The notes: generated by a model from the letters alone, not told the origin. A stretch of 64,000 nucleotides of DNA from Hyalella azteca (GCF_000764305.2 NW_025944795.1:1838-65837), one strand, 5' to 3'. Shown: positions 11,901 through 20,792, counted from the stretch's first letter. Made by a program: numbers and translations.

Positions 11901-11975
11901 AGCAGCAGGCGACTGCGCCGTTGCGGCCGTGAGGCACAGCAGCGCCAGGCACAGCGCCTTCTCAGGCACTCTCAT
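2777..11975 (-). CDS. Gene A: secreted/receptor precursor, signal peptide-LCCL-EGF-FN3 (5' part)
   Basis: Multi-exon minus-strand gene, reading from 11975 down to 2777 and continuing off the left edge. Exon order: signal peptide (11975-11851), LCCL in two exons (11031-10938, 10106-9995), EGF-like (8510-8379), EGF-like (8038-7871), EGF-like (6804-6679), first FN3 in three exons (5861-5723, 5282-5206, 4563-4429 or longer), second FN3 in two exons (3233-3169, 2963-2777). Codon phase agrees across every junction as listed: 2, 0, 1, 1, 1, 1, 2, 1, 1, 0, and 1 at the last donor. Gene B has the same last six exon types at 63.4-59.5 kb and goes on to a transmembrane segment and tandem PTP domains. 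Gene A is therefore probably the 5' part of a similar RPTP, but no kinase, phosphatase or TM exon of gene A lies inside the window. A CR1 insertion sits left of the last exon seen. Confidence 0.75.
3169..3233 (-). CDS. Gene A FN3 domain 2, first exon
   Basis: 65 nt, acceptor TTCCTGAGCAG, donor GTAAGT. Peptide TYGKLILFVEDVSMNRITVGG (read across the exon), phases 1 to 0. Copy B equivalent 59913-59977 differs at a few residues only. Confidence 0.7.
3574..3962. mobile_element. Probable solo LTR (389 bp)
   Basis: Starts TGTAGCGGG and ends CCCGCTACA, the inverted TG...CA ends of an LTR retrotransposon. Flanks AATGT and (A)ACGT are close to a 5-bp target duplication with one mismatch. Neither neighbour region of copy B contains it. 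No internal coding region is present, so this is a solo LTR. The ends resemble Gypsy-type LTRs; family not assigned. Confidence 0.65.
4250..4456. repeat. 57-bp minisatellite, 4 units, each with a splice donor
   Basis: Four tandem units with few mismatches spanning an exon end. The unit length is a multiple of three. Copy B (60590-60680) has two units, so the array length changed after duplication. Confidence 0.9.
4258..4563 (-). CDS. Gene A FN3 domain 1, last exon, with 57-bp coding minisatellite
   Basis: Starts after CCGTAG with FKFNFVPGWRYAVRVLVD, the F strand and following loop of FN3, then RQTEVQIACLTEG. The sequence GAGGTGCAGATTGCC...CTGAAG|GTGAGT is then repeated four times with a 57-bp period, so GTGAGT donors occur after positions 4429, 4372, 4315 and 4258. 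Any of them keeps the reading frame. The shortest form (4429-4563, 135 nt) equals the copy B exon 60650-60784 and completes the FN3; the longer forms would add a 19-residue unit EVQIACLTEGEYVDAMEGA up to three times. Confidence 0.7.
4640..5200. other. Intron sequence, no feature seen
   Basis: AT-rich intron of gene A, conserved with copy B (about 60860-61815). I see no exon, RNA gene or TE boundary in it. Confidence 0.5.
5206..5282 (-). CDS. Gene A FN3 domain 1, middle exon
   Basis: 77 nt after a strong acceptor (TTCTTCTTTCATCAG), donor GTGGGA. Peptide YRLQVKSLSSPDGEWKT supplies the FN3 strand C and C' (YRLQV, W). Phases 2 to 1. Confidence 0.8.
5723..5861 (-). CDS. Gene A FN3 domain 1, first exon
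   Basis: Begins after GCTAG with SRPLNLPRFRAPAG and ends LEPGNHVTG before a GTGAGG donor; 139 nt, phases 1 to 2. The ACAVALRAWSP stretch is the B/C strand region of FN3 (conserved Trp). It joins in frame to GYRLQVKSL in the next exon. Confidence 0.75.
6242..6400. other. Unassigned block conserved between the duplication I copies
   Basis: Lies in the intron between the EGF-like and FN3 exons and matches 62870-63000. The core is more GC-rich than its flanks and open on the plus strand (GRYSFHGRWNAPYEYRDL). Also open on the minus strand in one frame. No family recognised and no convincing splice pair. It could be a skipped exon, a regulatory element or an old repeat. Confidence 0.25.
6679..6804 (-). 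CDS. Gene A EGF-like exon
   Basis: Acceptor CCCCAACACAG. Peptide ECPRGRYGPDCALSCRYC, then KDGVCDAGDGRCTHGCLDP: EGF-like, MEGF/Tie pattern. A GTTCGT donor at 6678-6673 gives the phase 1 needed by the FN3 exon; a GC donor 4 nt upstream would give phase 0. The matching exon in copy B is 63431-63306 and is almost identical. Confidence 0.75.
7010..7075. repeat. 24-bp tandem repeat, about 3 units
   Basis: Units of the type GTATTAATGACAAGTTGTAT; copy B has only about two units near 63630-63670. Confidence 0.6.
7871..8038 (-). CDS. Gene A EGF-like exon (class 1-1)
   Basis: Acceptor TGAATTTCCAG. Peptide DCPRDGYGEGCRRDCSA, then FCIHDPKGCSCLPGYQAPNCDS: an EGF-like unit with an unusually long loop between cysteines 3 and 5. 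Two donors are possible, GTCAGG (exon end 7877) and GTGATA (exon end 7871); both keep phase 1. Neither is strong. Confidence 0.7.
8379..8510 (-). CDS. Gene A EGF-like exon (class 1-1)
   Basis: 132 nt, acceptor CTCCGAG, donor GTGAGT. Peptide GCPKHRFGIACAQWCPDC, then LNSGECHPRSGECVCAPG and TYGDRC, matches the MEGF/Tie-type EGF-like pattern CPxxxYGxxCxxxCxxC...G.C...G.C.C.PGxxGxxC. It starts and ends in phase 1, the usual arrangement of shuffled extracellular modules. Confidence 0.8.
9185..9570. repeat. 55-bp minisatellite, about 7 units
   Basis: The motif AATAAATATCGGGCTAAGTC recurs exactly every 55 bp from about 9205 to 9560, with point changes between units. It lies in the gene A intron between the LCCL and EGF-like exons. 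Confidence 0.9.
9910..9970 (+). mobile_element. tRNA-like SINE head fragment
   Basis: TGTGGCGCAGTGGTGAGAG contains a good pol III A box (TGGCGCAGTGG), followed by a CTCGCACCC anticodon-arm-like stretch and CCCGGGTTATCC in the B-box position. The B box is imperfect and no body or tail follows. It abuts the end of the LCCL exon. Confidence 0.4.
9995..10106 (-). CDS. Gene A exon 3: LCCL domain, C-terminal half
   Basis: Begins after GTGGCAG with SSPVCLAALHAGVL, the LCCL signature (family form: S-[SD]-x-[IV]-C-x-A-A-x-H-A-G-V). It continues through DKAVAF and TATDSFVGTI. The 3' end is uncertain. A phase-1 donor GTAATC after 9995 fits the phase-1 EGF exon downstream, but the LCCL family usually runs further, and the open frame does go on through RNRVVSKYKD to about 9965, where a tRNA-like SINE head begins. 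LCCL domains bind lipopolysaccharide or glycans in some proteins; no ligand can be inferred here. Confidence 0.7.
10306..10671 (+). CDS. Unrecognised 121-codon ORF within a gene A intron, plus strand
   Basis: Open frame beginning MERQFSNDAAFTLNFCDC and ending KWANKIVSFPTLANAFVKRHP then stop. It is directly preceded by a good acceptor-like tract (CCTTATTCGCAG), and the upstream ORF (to 10248, ending CMTGRLRNILEKHNSCK) could belong to it. I recognise no domain; there are five cysteines but no repeat or TM segment. It lies opposite and between the two LCCL exons of gene A. It may be a captured fragment, a TE-derived ORF or chance. Confidence 0.25.
   Translation: MERQFSNDAAFTLNFCDCAQGSIFACKFMKQIKCYKDKNHVHYWDNCFDIENHHPKSNPLIDQIMELKPQYPTIILHPNMIDILTSSIPCLSDINSLLFSKWANKIVSFPTLANAFVKRHP
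10938..11031 (-). CDS. Gene A exon 2: LCCL domain, N-terminal half
   Basis: Acceptor TTTGCATCAG and donor GTGAGA bound 94 nt. The peptide CPGSCTTWRNQSYSEAYGG has the opening CPxxC of LCCL domains, followed by GTLIYDG, the strand before the SSxxC motif. It ends on a complete codon, and the next exon begins in the same phase with SSPVCLAALHAG, so the two halves join into a normal LCCL order. Confidence 0.75.
11055..11370. repeat. 63-bp minisatellite, 5 units
   Basis: Units containing TTCGGTCAATATTGTGTTCA recur every 63 bp (11056, 11119, 11182, 11245, 11308). The period is divisible by three, which makes a spurious 145-codon open frame on the plus strand. Confidence 0.9.
11851..11975 (-). CDS. 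Gene A exon 1: start codon and signal peptide
   Basis: ATG at 11975 opens MRVPEKALCLALLCL, a short charged start then a leucine-rich hydrophobic core, with probable cleavage after TAATA. The mature start (QSPAADQACATTFG) precedes a GTGAGG donor at 11850-11845. Exon is 125 nt and ends in phase 2, matching the phase-2 start of the next LCCL exon. No TATA box or clear promoter was recognised to its right. Confidence 0.8.
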
Positions 11976-11999
11976 CCCGTCGCTCTGATGACGTCACGC

Positions 12000-14300
12000 G
12001 TGTAACTTGCGGTCTTCACTGATACTTTTATTGAAGAATGGTTATACTCTTAGGACTATTAACATAATTTCAACTCAATTGAAGTATTGATATTAAAATG
12101 AAATTTTATGTGTTTTGTGAATAAGCTAAAACAGTATAATAAAAGTATTGATTGAAGATAATCGCGATGGTTAATAACGAATCAGTTCCGCATTATATGA
12201 TTGGCATTGCAATATGTGAAAGAATCAATAATTTGCAAAAATTCTGCTTTCCAACATTATAAAACAAAACATGAGGAATATCTTGAAATGTATAAGGCCA
12301 TGAAAACAATATATAGTTCAAGATTCAGTAGTAGAAGTTCAAGGAAGGGAAATAAATCAGAAAAACGAATGGCCTGTTACAAAATTTTGAAATTTTTCAT
12401 GCAGTTTATATATATCGAAACAGCACCAAACTCAAATTCATGAGAATATATGATTGAAAAATTCTTGTTCTTGTTCACGTGTCCAAAGACCAGAATTCAT
12501 TCATTTACGCCAAATCAACTTTACTTAAACAAATGATCAACAGATCTCATGGTCAGAAATTATTTCGATTCATATAAAGAATTTTTAGTAACTCCAGAGT
12601 CACACCTTTATTTTATTCTTGAGCTCATGTACACGCGTAGGAAAAAATATAAATTTAAATGCGAATACAAATGTACACAAAATTTTGTGTAATTTTCTAA
12701 GTTTTAAGTTTCAAGCGAATTTGCTATTTAAGAAATCAAGCGATATTAATATTTGAAAAAATTATAAGCGTAGAATTTAAATTTTCTTTGCTGCATTCGA
12801 AATAAATCCCGGAATGAACGTATTTCTAATGCTGCAAACAGTTGAATCAAATTTAATTCCTGATCACTTTTAAGACCCGCGTTCGTATTAACGAAGAGGC
12901 GTCAGAATAAGGCCGCCTCTGACGCTTGCTTGGGACAAGACTGCGGGCAAAGCTAAATTTTATCGCGCGCCACCACAGCGAGAGTTTCCGCCCGAACCGA
13001 GACCTGATAACCACAAAATTCTCATAACTTAGAGATAACTTAGAGAAAATAGAGATAAGTTTGAACAAAAGTATCGCTGAAAGGACATCAATAATTGCAA
13101 CTCAGAAACAAAATAGGTTGCTATAAGACAACATCAGACGCGTTTGCAATCGTACAGGAGCACGTAAATTTTTATTCCGTTTGCGATCTCTGGAGAAGCT
13201 GTGACGTACTTGCATCCCGAATCAGTTTTGATAAACGACACCAAGACTGTGAACGGATGCTGCTATCTCTATCTCGCTCCGCATGAGCTGCGACGACAGC
13301 GAAGTATTGTATTATGATAGAATTAACGTGATGCATGCGTGAAAATACGAACGCTACAAAAAAGGATGAACTTTCTTGAATGTGTGTTTTATGTGGAAAT
13401 TTCAGCTAACTATTTCAGTTCATAGAAGGTTCTGATGAGTCAATGCAGCAGAGTTTCAAATTGCATACAAATTTTTTACATAATGTATTATTTTAGTTGT
13501 CACTCTATTGGAATCACTCGAGCTCACAAATCTCTTCGATAATTTAAATTAAGTCCCATGATCGTGATTCCTGTCACCAGAGCCCAATCATCCCGAATGA
13601 AGTGAACATTTGAAAGTCTCTTATAAAAAACAAATATGGCAAAACCCACATTTATCACGGATTTCCTGTTCAAGTCTTGTTTCATAAAATTTAACGTGAT
13701 CTCATAATTTCTGAATAAAACTTAGACTTAACAAAACAAAAATCATCTCTGGATTTCAGATCGATCTTTTCCTCTTAGTTCCTAATTTAGCAGAATCCAT
13801 CATTAATAATATCATTCTCATAAAATACTGACATATTAGTACATATCCGGTAAAAGGTTTAAAGCACGCAAACATAGTACTGCAGAAGCGAGATCTAAGA
13901 TTATTTTTGAGGTTTATCGAAAATCCACGTTCCAAATAATTTCTATTACATTACGATCAGACCGAAGAATCACATGTATGTTAAAAATTTGTATCAAGTT
14001 TTAATAATTAAATGTCCATAAATAAATAAGATATAACATTTATACGATTGTAATAGCGTGAACTATTTCTCTTCCTTTTTGAACTCAATGCATTATAGTC
14101 TCAATAAAAAGAATTGATCGAACATTTGTGCAAAATAAGACTTTCGTTTTCCTCAATCCATTCAGTAAGAATAAAAGGCATGCTAACTAAAGAAAAACCT
14201 GTAAAAACAGGTTAAATAGATTTACGTCGATAGGCTTCAACCACACAAACAAACTTTGACAAATAAATGCCAGATTATTGATGTTCACTACGTAATTTAG
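12000..14300. other. Intergenic region between gene A and the LDLa array
   Basis: AT-rich sequence upstream of both the minus-strand gene A start and the plus-strand LDLa array (head to head). One GC-rich patch at 12890-12990 contains short open frames without recognisable motifs. No promoter, RNA gene or TE ends were identified. Confidence 0.4.
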
Positions 14301-14312
14301 AAAATTTTGCAG

Positions 14313-14422
14313 GTCGCTTTGGCGAAGATCAGTTCTGATGCGAGGATGGCAAACGCTGCGTCTCCAAAGCATGGATGTGCGGCGGTATCAACGATTGCTT
14401 TGACTACAGCGATTCTATTAGC
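14313..14422 (+). pseudogene. LDLa module relic with stop
   Basis: Acceptor AAAATTTTGCAG. Reads GEDQF, then TGA, then CEDGKRCVSKAWMCGG and NDCFDYSD. The first Cys is Phe, a TGA precedes the second Cys, the last Cys is Ser, and the donor is gone. Confidence 0.75.
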
Positions 14423-15650
14423 ATAACAAAATGCATTATATTTGTTAGAAATATAACAATTACTTACCCCAAAATTGTATCAACTTAGTAATGTTATTTA
14501 GGTATCGACTTGGTCCGAACGGGAATTTATCCACTAGGATAAGGCGTAATCGAAATGTAACTCTCGAAACATTATTTAAAGAACACCGGAACGGAATCCG
14601 ACTAAAGTAACTAGGTGTGAATAGTGAATGAATAATAAAACTTTAAATATGATTTTTATTTGAGTTATCTAGATATTTGAGGCTTCACATTATAATTTAG
14701 GCTGTAGCTGCAAACGCAGGACCAATGACAAGCTTCCGGTAACGGAGCCATGTAGCTGCCCCAGACAAGCCAGAAGCTCGACCTGGGAGGGTTGAGGTTA
14801 TAGTTTAGGTTATAGTTCAGGTTATTGTTTAGGTTATAGTAACCTTGTTCTCGGTTTTAGCTCTGCTAATATTATTTGGTTTTGGTTATATTAATAGTAT
14901 TAGATTTAAGTGAAGGTAGTCGTGGTTTACGTTACTTAGGTTTAGTCACAGTAACACTATAATAGTAATAGGTTTATAGTCACGAGCAAAGAATCTATTC
15001 GTAAAACAGTATTCCTAAAGCAGTATTCATGTGGCAGTTGAATTGGAAAATGTGTTCACCAAACATGTAACATCACCAAAAACATCATGTAACATCACTA
15101 TTCACCAAATTCTCCTAACGTGTAACATCCTGAACAGTTCAAGGAGTTTGCGGTACAAACGTGGACATGTAAACGTCAATGGAGCCAGGGTGTTATACTG
15201 TACCAACGTCAATAGGTTGATTTTGAGGTTTTTGCATGCAGAATATGACGGACGCGACCATTTTAATGGTCATCTCGTAACCCTAATGTCTTGGTACGTT
15301 GTGCTGCTCAGAAACTATGTTATTATATTCAGATTCATACTTTTTATTTAGTTTTTCAGATTGTGTTAGAGACCACGATTGCCGCCGGTCACAAATCATT
15401 GACAGATGTAAACGAATTATAAAAACGTATAAGAAAAAGTTGTATTATTTTGTTATCTCGAATTTCTCACACAGAACACAATCGGTAGATCTATTCTCTA
15501 TTTCGGTGGGGCATTTAATTGGCGACAGACATGAATCTTGTCTGAATCAAAGAATGTGAGTTAACGAGATACAAATCAATTGGCAATGTTCAGCTTAAAC
15601 TCTAACCGACAGTTTTGATATGTAATTTGCATACTATAATACCAATGTTC
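14423..15650. other. Region between LDLa relics
   Basis: AT-rich. A degenerate repeat of GGTTATAGTTTA units lies at about 14800-14850. Open frames at 15031-15559 show no recognisable domain and no conserved splice signals. Confidence 0.35.
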
Positions 15651-15656
15651 TGGCAG

Positions 15657-15776
15657 GTAACTGCACCTCGATCGGAACAGACGAAATGCGACAACGAAGT
15701 GTGTGTGGATAATAAGAAGCTGTGTGATGGATTCAATGACTGCGGAGACTACAGTGACGAGCGAGGCTGTCTGTAG
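15657..15776 (+). pseudogene. LDLa module with frameshift
   Basis: Acceptor TTCTGGCAG then NCTSIGTDE; the rest of the module ([27 protein letters not shown]) is one frame away, so an indel broke it. A TAG follows two codons after the last Cys and no GTGAGT donor is present. Confidence 0.75.
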
Positions 15777-16130
15777 TTTTGATCATCTCGAAATTAATAG
15801 CCATTTTAAGCTGGTTTTACCATAAGTTATTTTTATAGCGACACATTTTTCTTCGATATACTAAATTCTAGAATTTCAGTGAGCAATTGAATTCAAGGTT
15901 TGGCCTATTTGTGATTGGAAATCTTATTGTTATTCCGCGAAGCGATTGTCGTGGCGTATAGTTCAACCAAACTTCGAGGGTACGTTAACACTTAAGTTCA
16001 ACAGTGATAAGAAAATAAAAGAAAAGAAACGAAAAAGGATAAGAACGGCTAGAAATGACGCCTGGTTCAAGAATATTCGCATATTGTTGCATTAATTCAT
16101 TAATTAATTTACCAAATAATTCATTTTCAG

Positions 16131-16240
16131 GACATGCAGCACTGACCAGTTCGTGTGCCAGAACAATGGCATGTGCATTCACGAGCGGAGCGTGTGTAAC
16201 GGCTACAACAACTGCGGCGACTACAGCGATGAGCAGAACT
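16131..16240 (+). pseudogene. LDLa module, 1-nt short at its start
   Basis: [15 protein letters not shown], then [18 protein letters not shown] with donor GTGAGA. All six cysteines are present, but the exon starts with G instead of the two nucleotides seen in the other modules (110 nt, not 111), so splicing from a phase-1 donor would shift the frame. Confidence 0.7.
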
Positions 16241-16918
16241 GTGAGAGATTATGGTTTAAAACATTATATAGACAGGACTAAATTAAGGTTGAGTGCAAAT
16301 GGCTGCGAGAACTGAAATTAATACATTCATGTGAATGAATATGAATGAATGCTAAACCCACTGTTATTCAGTTGAAAGTTTGATAATTCACTATTGAGAT
16401 TGTAACGCAAAATATCTAAAAAACTGAGGCCTCTGAATTTGTTAAATAAATCAAAGCGCATTATTTAAATTATAGAATTAATTTTGAACAGAATTCATTC
16501 AAATGTCGAAAACATTAAATTTACAATGATTTTATTTGTAATCAGAATGATGATCAATTTTCTGCAGGTACGGTTTCACATATCGCACGGCACATTTCAT
16601 CTCAATTCACGAATATGTGTGTTCAGTACAAAAACAGATAGAGAAATGCCGGTAATTCTACATCGATACATCGTGTTAACAAGATTGCTGTTAAAGAGCA
16701 CGAAAAAATTCTGGAGACATTTATTGTTCTTTTTAATCAAAGTACTAATACGTTGATATTTGTAATGTCATTTCCCAGTCAATATTGTTCGTCCTTTTTG
16801 AAAGATTTATTCTTTCCATGCCAGTAATATTTTAAATAACTTTCGAATGTTTTTCCAGAATTCGTTTGAAAGAATTTTTTAATCTTTATTTAATTATAAT
16901 GTTCACAACTAAGATTAA

Positions 16919-17559
16919 GGGGAGCGCCTACCCTAAAATTGAAAATTTTTACTTTTTCGGTTTTCATACTAATTTTAAAGCTGACATTCTGCCCTATCCA
17001 ACGGTATGAGCGCATATTGTGGTGCGCGCGGGACTTTGTCGCTCTCTCCTCAACATTCACACTTATTGTCACGGAAAACCTATCTCCTCCTAGAGTTTTG
17101 AAGCTACAACAATGAAACATATACCATTCGATTCGCAAAGCATAGATCTACAAAACGACCTAGCCGTTTTTTCAATTTCGTCATAGTTCGGATTTTATTC
17201 CTGAAAAAGGGGGGGTGGAAATGGGTAAAATCGAAAAATTTCCGAAAACTTTACAAAAAATGCTCCCACACCCGCAAAAGTTAGAAATTCAAAAAACGGC
17301 TAGGTCGTTTTATAGATAACGATTTTACGCATCGAATAATATGTGTCTCGATGTCGTAGCTTGAAAATCCCAGGAGGAGATAGATTTCAAAAGTACCCCT
17401 TTTTTGACCGTATTCTATGAATTTCACGTTTTTTTTCATTTTTTTTGAAAAATTCACACGAACAAAATGTGAGTTTTTTTCCATTTTACATATGTGTACC
17501 AAGTTTCAGAATGATCCGTTTGTAAATAGCCGAGATAAATTTTGGGGTAGACGCTCCCC
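16919..17559. mobile_element. TTAA-flanked foldback element (641 bp, non-autonomous)
   Basis: Terminal inverted repeats of about 23 bp (GGGGAGCGCCTACCC at the left, its complement with two changes at the right), flanked by TTAA on both sides (16915-16918, 17560-17563). The interior folds back: AAAACGACCTAGCCGTTTTT at 17151 is inverted at about 17290, and the CTATCTCCTCC stretch pairs likewise. Copy 2 has the empty site with a single TTAA near 32506. TTAA duplication points to a piggyBac-type transposase supplied in trans. Confidence 0.9.
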
Positions 17560-17574
17560 TTAATAACCGTGCAG

Positions 17575-17685
17575 GTACCTGCAGCACTTACGATGTACCG
17601 TGCCTCACCTCCGGCATGTGCATCCACGAGTGGAACTTGTGTGACGGCAACAACGACTGTGGCGACTATAGTGATGAACTGAACT
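17575..17685 (+). CDS. LDLa module, intact
   Basis: 111 nt, acceptor CCGTGCAG, donor GTGAGT, class 1-1. [15 protein letters not shown], then [18 protein letters not shown]: six cysteines and the calcium-binding D-x-SDE residues are present. In copy 2 the equivalent exon lost 63 bp (32521-32568). Confidence 0.8.
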
Positions 17686-18289
17686 GTGAGTCATCAAATT
17701 TGTAAATATATCGAAATTAAGATTATACGTTTTACATATATGAAACTTAAGAGAAGAAATTGTATAAATATGAAACCTAAGATTGTAAAATCTCCCAAAA
17801 TTGTCTGCCCGGTTCCATTTGCGTTGTAAAAATTATGGGTGTGGTTTAAACCTAGCTTTCATAAAGAAAAGGCCATCAAGACGCAGCAGTTAAGCTATTA
17901 TGAGTTAGACATATCGGTTTTAAGTCAGTATATAAATTGCTATGCAATATATTCTTCAAAAAGAAGCCCCCTGACGCTGTCTGAAAATTTCATATTATTT
18001 TGATGAAGTTTTCTTCTGCTATAGCCTGCCCTGAGTTCTTAGAATTAAGACTTAAATGGTATGCATATAGAGTAATAGTTCTTGTACGGAATTATCTTGG
18101 GTTTAGATAATAGCTAATCACTCCCAAGCAGCCAAATTGCCAATAATAAATGAATACACATATTTTTCCGTTGTCATTGTTCTTTGGTTATCCATGCCCA
18201 AATGTATAACTGCATGCGCCTAGCAAAGATACCCATGCAATAGATGAAAATGAATGAAACTAACCTTATTTAGCACCTAATGTTATTAC

Positions 18290-18615
18290 ATACCCTTCTA
18301 TTTCTATTAAATAAGCCTAATCAATAGTATAGTATAGTATAATATAGTATAGCATCTTCGGCATTAAAGAATAGGCCTGGATAGGCCTGTCGCCGATTCT
18401 TGTGCTTTTCTTGACTAGACTGGCCTTTTGATCAGATCTTTTCAACGGACGGTAGATTTAAAATCGATTCTAGATATCAGTTGTTCCGTAGGGTACGAGG
18501 CATTTTAAGACTAAACATATGCTCTTGCATGGCCTTGTCTAGTCTGTTCATGAACGCGTTCATACTCGGAGCGTCAACAATATCTTCAGGGAGGCTGTTC
18601 CGTAATCAATGGGTT
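18290..18615. mobile_element. Insertion specific to copy 1, possible LINE 3' fragment
   Basis: Absent from copy 2, where the flanks join near 33180. It begins with a TAGTA-rich microsatellite (18328-18354) and continues with GC-richer sequence (GGCCTGTCGCCGATTC ... CAGGGAGGCTGTTCCG) that resembles the 3' part of CR1/L2-like elements. Family not established. Confidence 0.4.
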
Positions 18616-18727
18616 TCGTAGATTACTAATCGTTTCAGATGATTGCAAATAATAAAGGTTTGCCCTATTTATAATATTATCCTCATTTTTGCAACTACTT
18701 CTAATGAAGTTGTTGGGTTGTGAGCAG

Positions 18728-18906
18728 GTAGTTGCACGACAGACCAGTTCGTCTGCAAGGATGGTGGCATGTGTCTCAGTAGTTATGCGCTATGCAACCG
18801 CGTCTTCAACTGCCTTGATGGCAGCGACGAGCTTTACTGCTCGGGTTACACTACAATTATCACTGAAAATAACCTAATTTATTCTTTTTCTCTATTTTAC
18901 TCCTAA
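18728..18906 (+). CDS. LDLa module ending in a short tail and stop
   Basis: Acceptor GTGAGCAG; SCTTDQFVCKDGGMC, then LCNRVFNCLDGSDELYC with all cysteines. No GTGAGT donor; the frame runs on as SGYTTIITENNL to a TAA at 18904-18906. The copy 2 exon (33310-33464) keeps the same tail, so this may be a terminal exon. The calcium site has NRVF-C-L in place of the usual acidic residues. Confidence 0.65.
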
Positions 18907-19639
18907 AAAAAATTCGTGTGTGGTTTTGGTTAACTGTGGTTAACATTTTGATTAACAACTCACATGATTTAATCGCTCTTCATCCGAAAACGTTTATACT
19001 AATATACAATTATTTGACTTTAAACTCACGTCAGTATACTGTAATGTTATTATTCATTGATTTTCCGTGCTCTCAAATTTATTTGGGCGTATATTAAAAA
19101 TTTAGACATTTCTCTGTTTATTTGTATATGTGCACTCCGTATAAGTTTCAATGTATCCCAGACAGGACAACTCTGTTTAGTTCAAGTCCCATCATTGCGT
19201 TTTCTTCACAGTGAGTAGAACATTGAATCAGCGACTACAATGAACGTATGAGATCGAACAACAAAATTTTTCTTCCCCACTTAGGATTAAATACGGTAAA
19301 TGCGCCAACGAAAAACACCGTTCGACCGTTTGTAGAAACCAAACAATATAATTGCTAATTAATTTCATTCGCTGGTCTTCAATAAAACTTGCATTAAAAA
19401 GCAACTTCTGCCCAGCGATAACAGAAGTACGAGTATTTTAAATGTGAAATCGGCCACATATACATATTTACTTCCTGCACTCGAACTTTCTATGAAGAAC
19501 AACTTTTCCCCAACAATGTAAGCAGATTTTTAAACATAAAATTGGCCCTATTTACATATTTGGTCGCTACCACGATGTCTGTTTCAAGGCTTGCCTCTAA
19601 GTGTCGTACTATCTAAACTCGCTTTAGTGCACGTAGCGG

Positions 19640-19815
19640 CTAAGTACGCGTACCAGCCGATTACTCGTCAGTAATTGGTGGGTTAAGCTTTAAAAGCCGT
19701 CAGTGATTGGCTGACGGAGTTACGAACTCATAACTATTTCTAAAGTACGGCCTCAGTTCGCTAAAAAAGCCGTCAGTGATTGGCTGAAGTACGGCCCCAG
19801 TTCGCTAAAGAGCCG
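19640..19815. repeat. MITE-like repeat with GCCGTCAGTGATTGGCTGA motif, internally duplicated
   Basis: The motif occurs twice (about 19697 and 19768), each followed by a GTACGGCC(T/C)CAGTTCGCTAAA stretch. The same GCCGTCAGTAATTGGCTGA is inside the MITE at 24683-24827, so this is a rearranged relative of that family. Confidence 0.55.
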
Positions 19816-19826
19816 CTGGTCAACAG

Positions 19827-19937
19827 GTGAATGCAGCTCGTCACAATTCCGATGCAAGGACGGCGCGGCCTGCATCCCTGCTACCTACGTGTGTGACCTC
19901 ATGAACGATTGTCAAGATTTCAGTGACGAACAAAATT
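19827..19937 (+). pseudogene. LDLa module with destroyed donor
   Basis: Acceptor [24 protein letters not shown], then [17 protein letters not shown]. The last Cys codon and donor T|GTGAGT are changed to T|CTGAGT, so both the sixth cysteine and the splice donor are lost by one substitution. Absent from copy 2. Confidence 0.75.
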
Positions 19938-20084
19938 CTGAGTTTGACCGCTTTTTTCTGGGTTCGACATTAAGGTTAGGTTTTTTTTGCGTAGTTAAAT
20001 CTATTCTGTTGAACGAAGTAGTTACATGTTAATGCCAATTTGTGAATCGATACAGGTAAATTTTCATGTTAAATTTATAAACAT

Positions 20085-20690
20085 TCAGAGTTTTCTATAA
20101 CGAAGTTTCTTCTTGTTGCTATGCAGGAGCTTAAATTGATAAACTTTAAGAGTATTTTACTGTCGCGGTCATTTATAATAAGTTTATAATTGGTTAAATT
20201 TATTAACTCTATGAATGTTTTGCTCTCGCGGTCACTTATCATTACCTTGCAATAGGTTAAATTTATTAACTTCAAGAAGGTTTTGCTCTCGCCGTCATTT
20301 ATCATACCTTCGGAATAGGTTAATTTTATAAAATTCATGAATGTTTTGCTCTCGCGGTAATTTATCATAACTTTGCAATAGGTTAAATTTATTGACTCTA
20401 TGAATGTTTTTCTCTCGCGGTCATTTATCTAAAATTTACAATAGGTTAAATTTATTAACTCTATGACTGTTATGCTCTCGCGGTCATTTATCATAACTTT
20501 GCAATAGGTTTAATTTATAAACTTTATGAATGTTTTGCTCTCGCGGTCATTTATCATAACTTTACAATAGGTTAAATTTATCAACTCTATGAATGTTTTA
20601 CTACCGCTGTCATTTATCATATAGCTTTACAATAGGGTAAATTTAATAACTTAAGAAGGTTTTACTATAACTTTACAATAGATAGCTGCA
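20085..20690. repeat. 63-bp minisatellite, about 9 units
   Basis: GCTCTCGCGGTCATTTATCA and ATAGGTTAAATTTATTAACT recur every 63 bp (CGCGG at 20164, 20227, 20290, 20353, 20416, 20479, 20542). The array runs up to the acceptor of the following LDLa exon, so that the branch/polypyrimidine region is itself a repeat unit. Confidence 0.9.
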
Positions 20691-20792
20691 GCGCTTCACA
20701 GTTCCAGTGCAGGGACGACCTCCACTGCATCGACGTGGGGTGGCTCTGTGACGGCATCAAAGACTGCCAAGACCTCAGCGATGAAATAAATT
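20682..20792 (+). CDS. LDLa module, intact
   Basis: 111 nt, acceptor TTACAATAG, donor GTGAGT, class 1-1. [15 protein letters not shown], then [18 protein letters not shown] with six cysteines and acidic calcium ligands. Absent from copy 2. Confidence 0.75.

Noticed and set aside
14800..14850. Functional tandem array of GGTTATAGTTTA
   Set aside because: Only a few degenerate units; low-complexity sequence.
20075..20368. Minus-strand repetitive ORF
   Set aside because: Same reason: translation of the 63-bp minisatellite.
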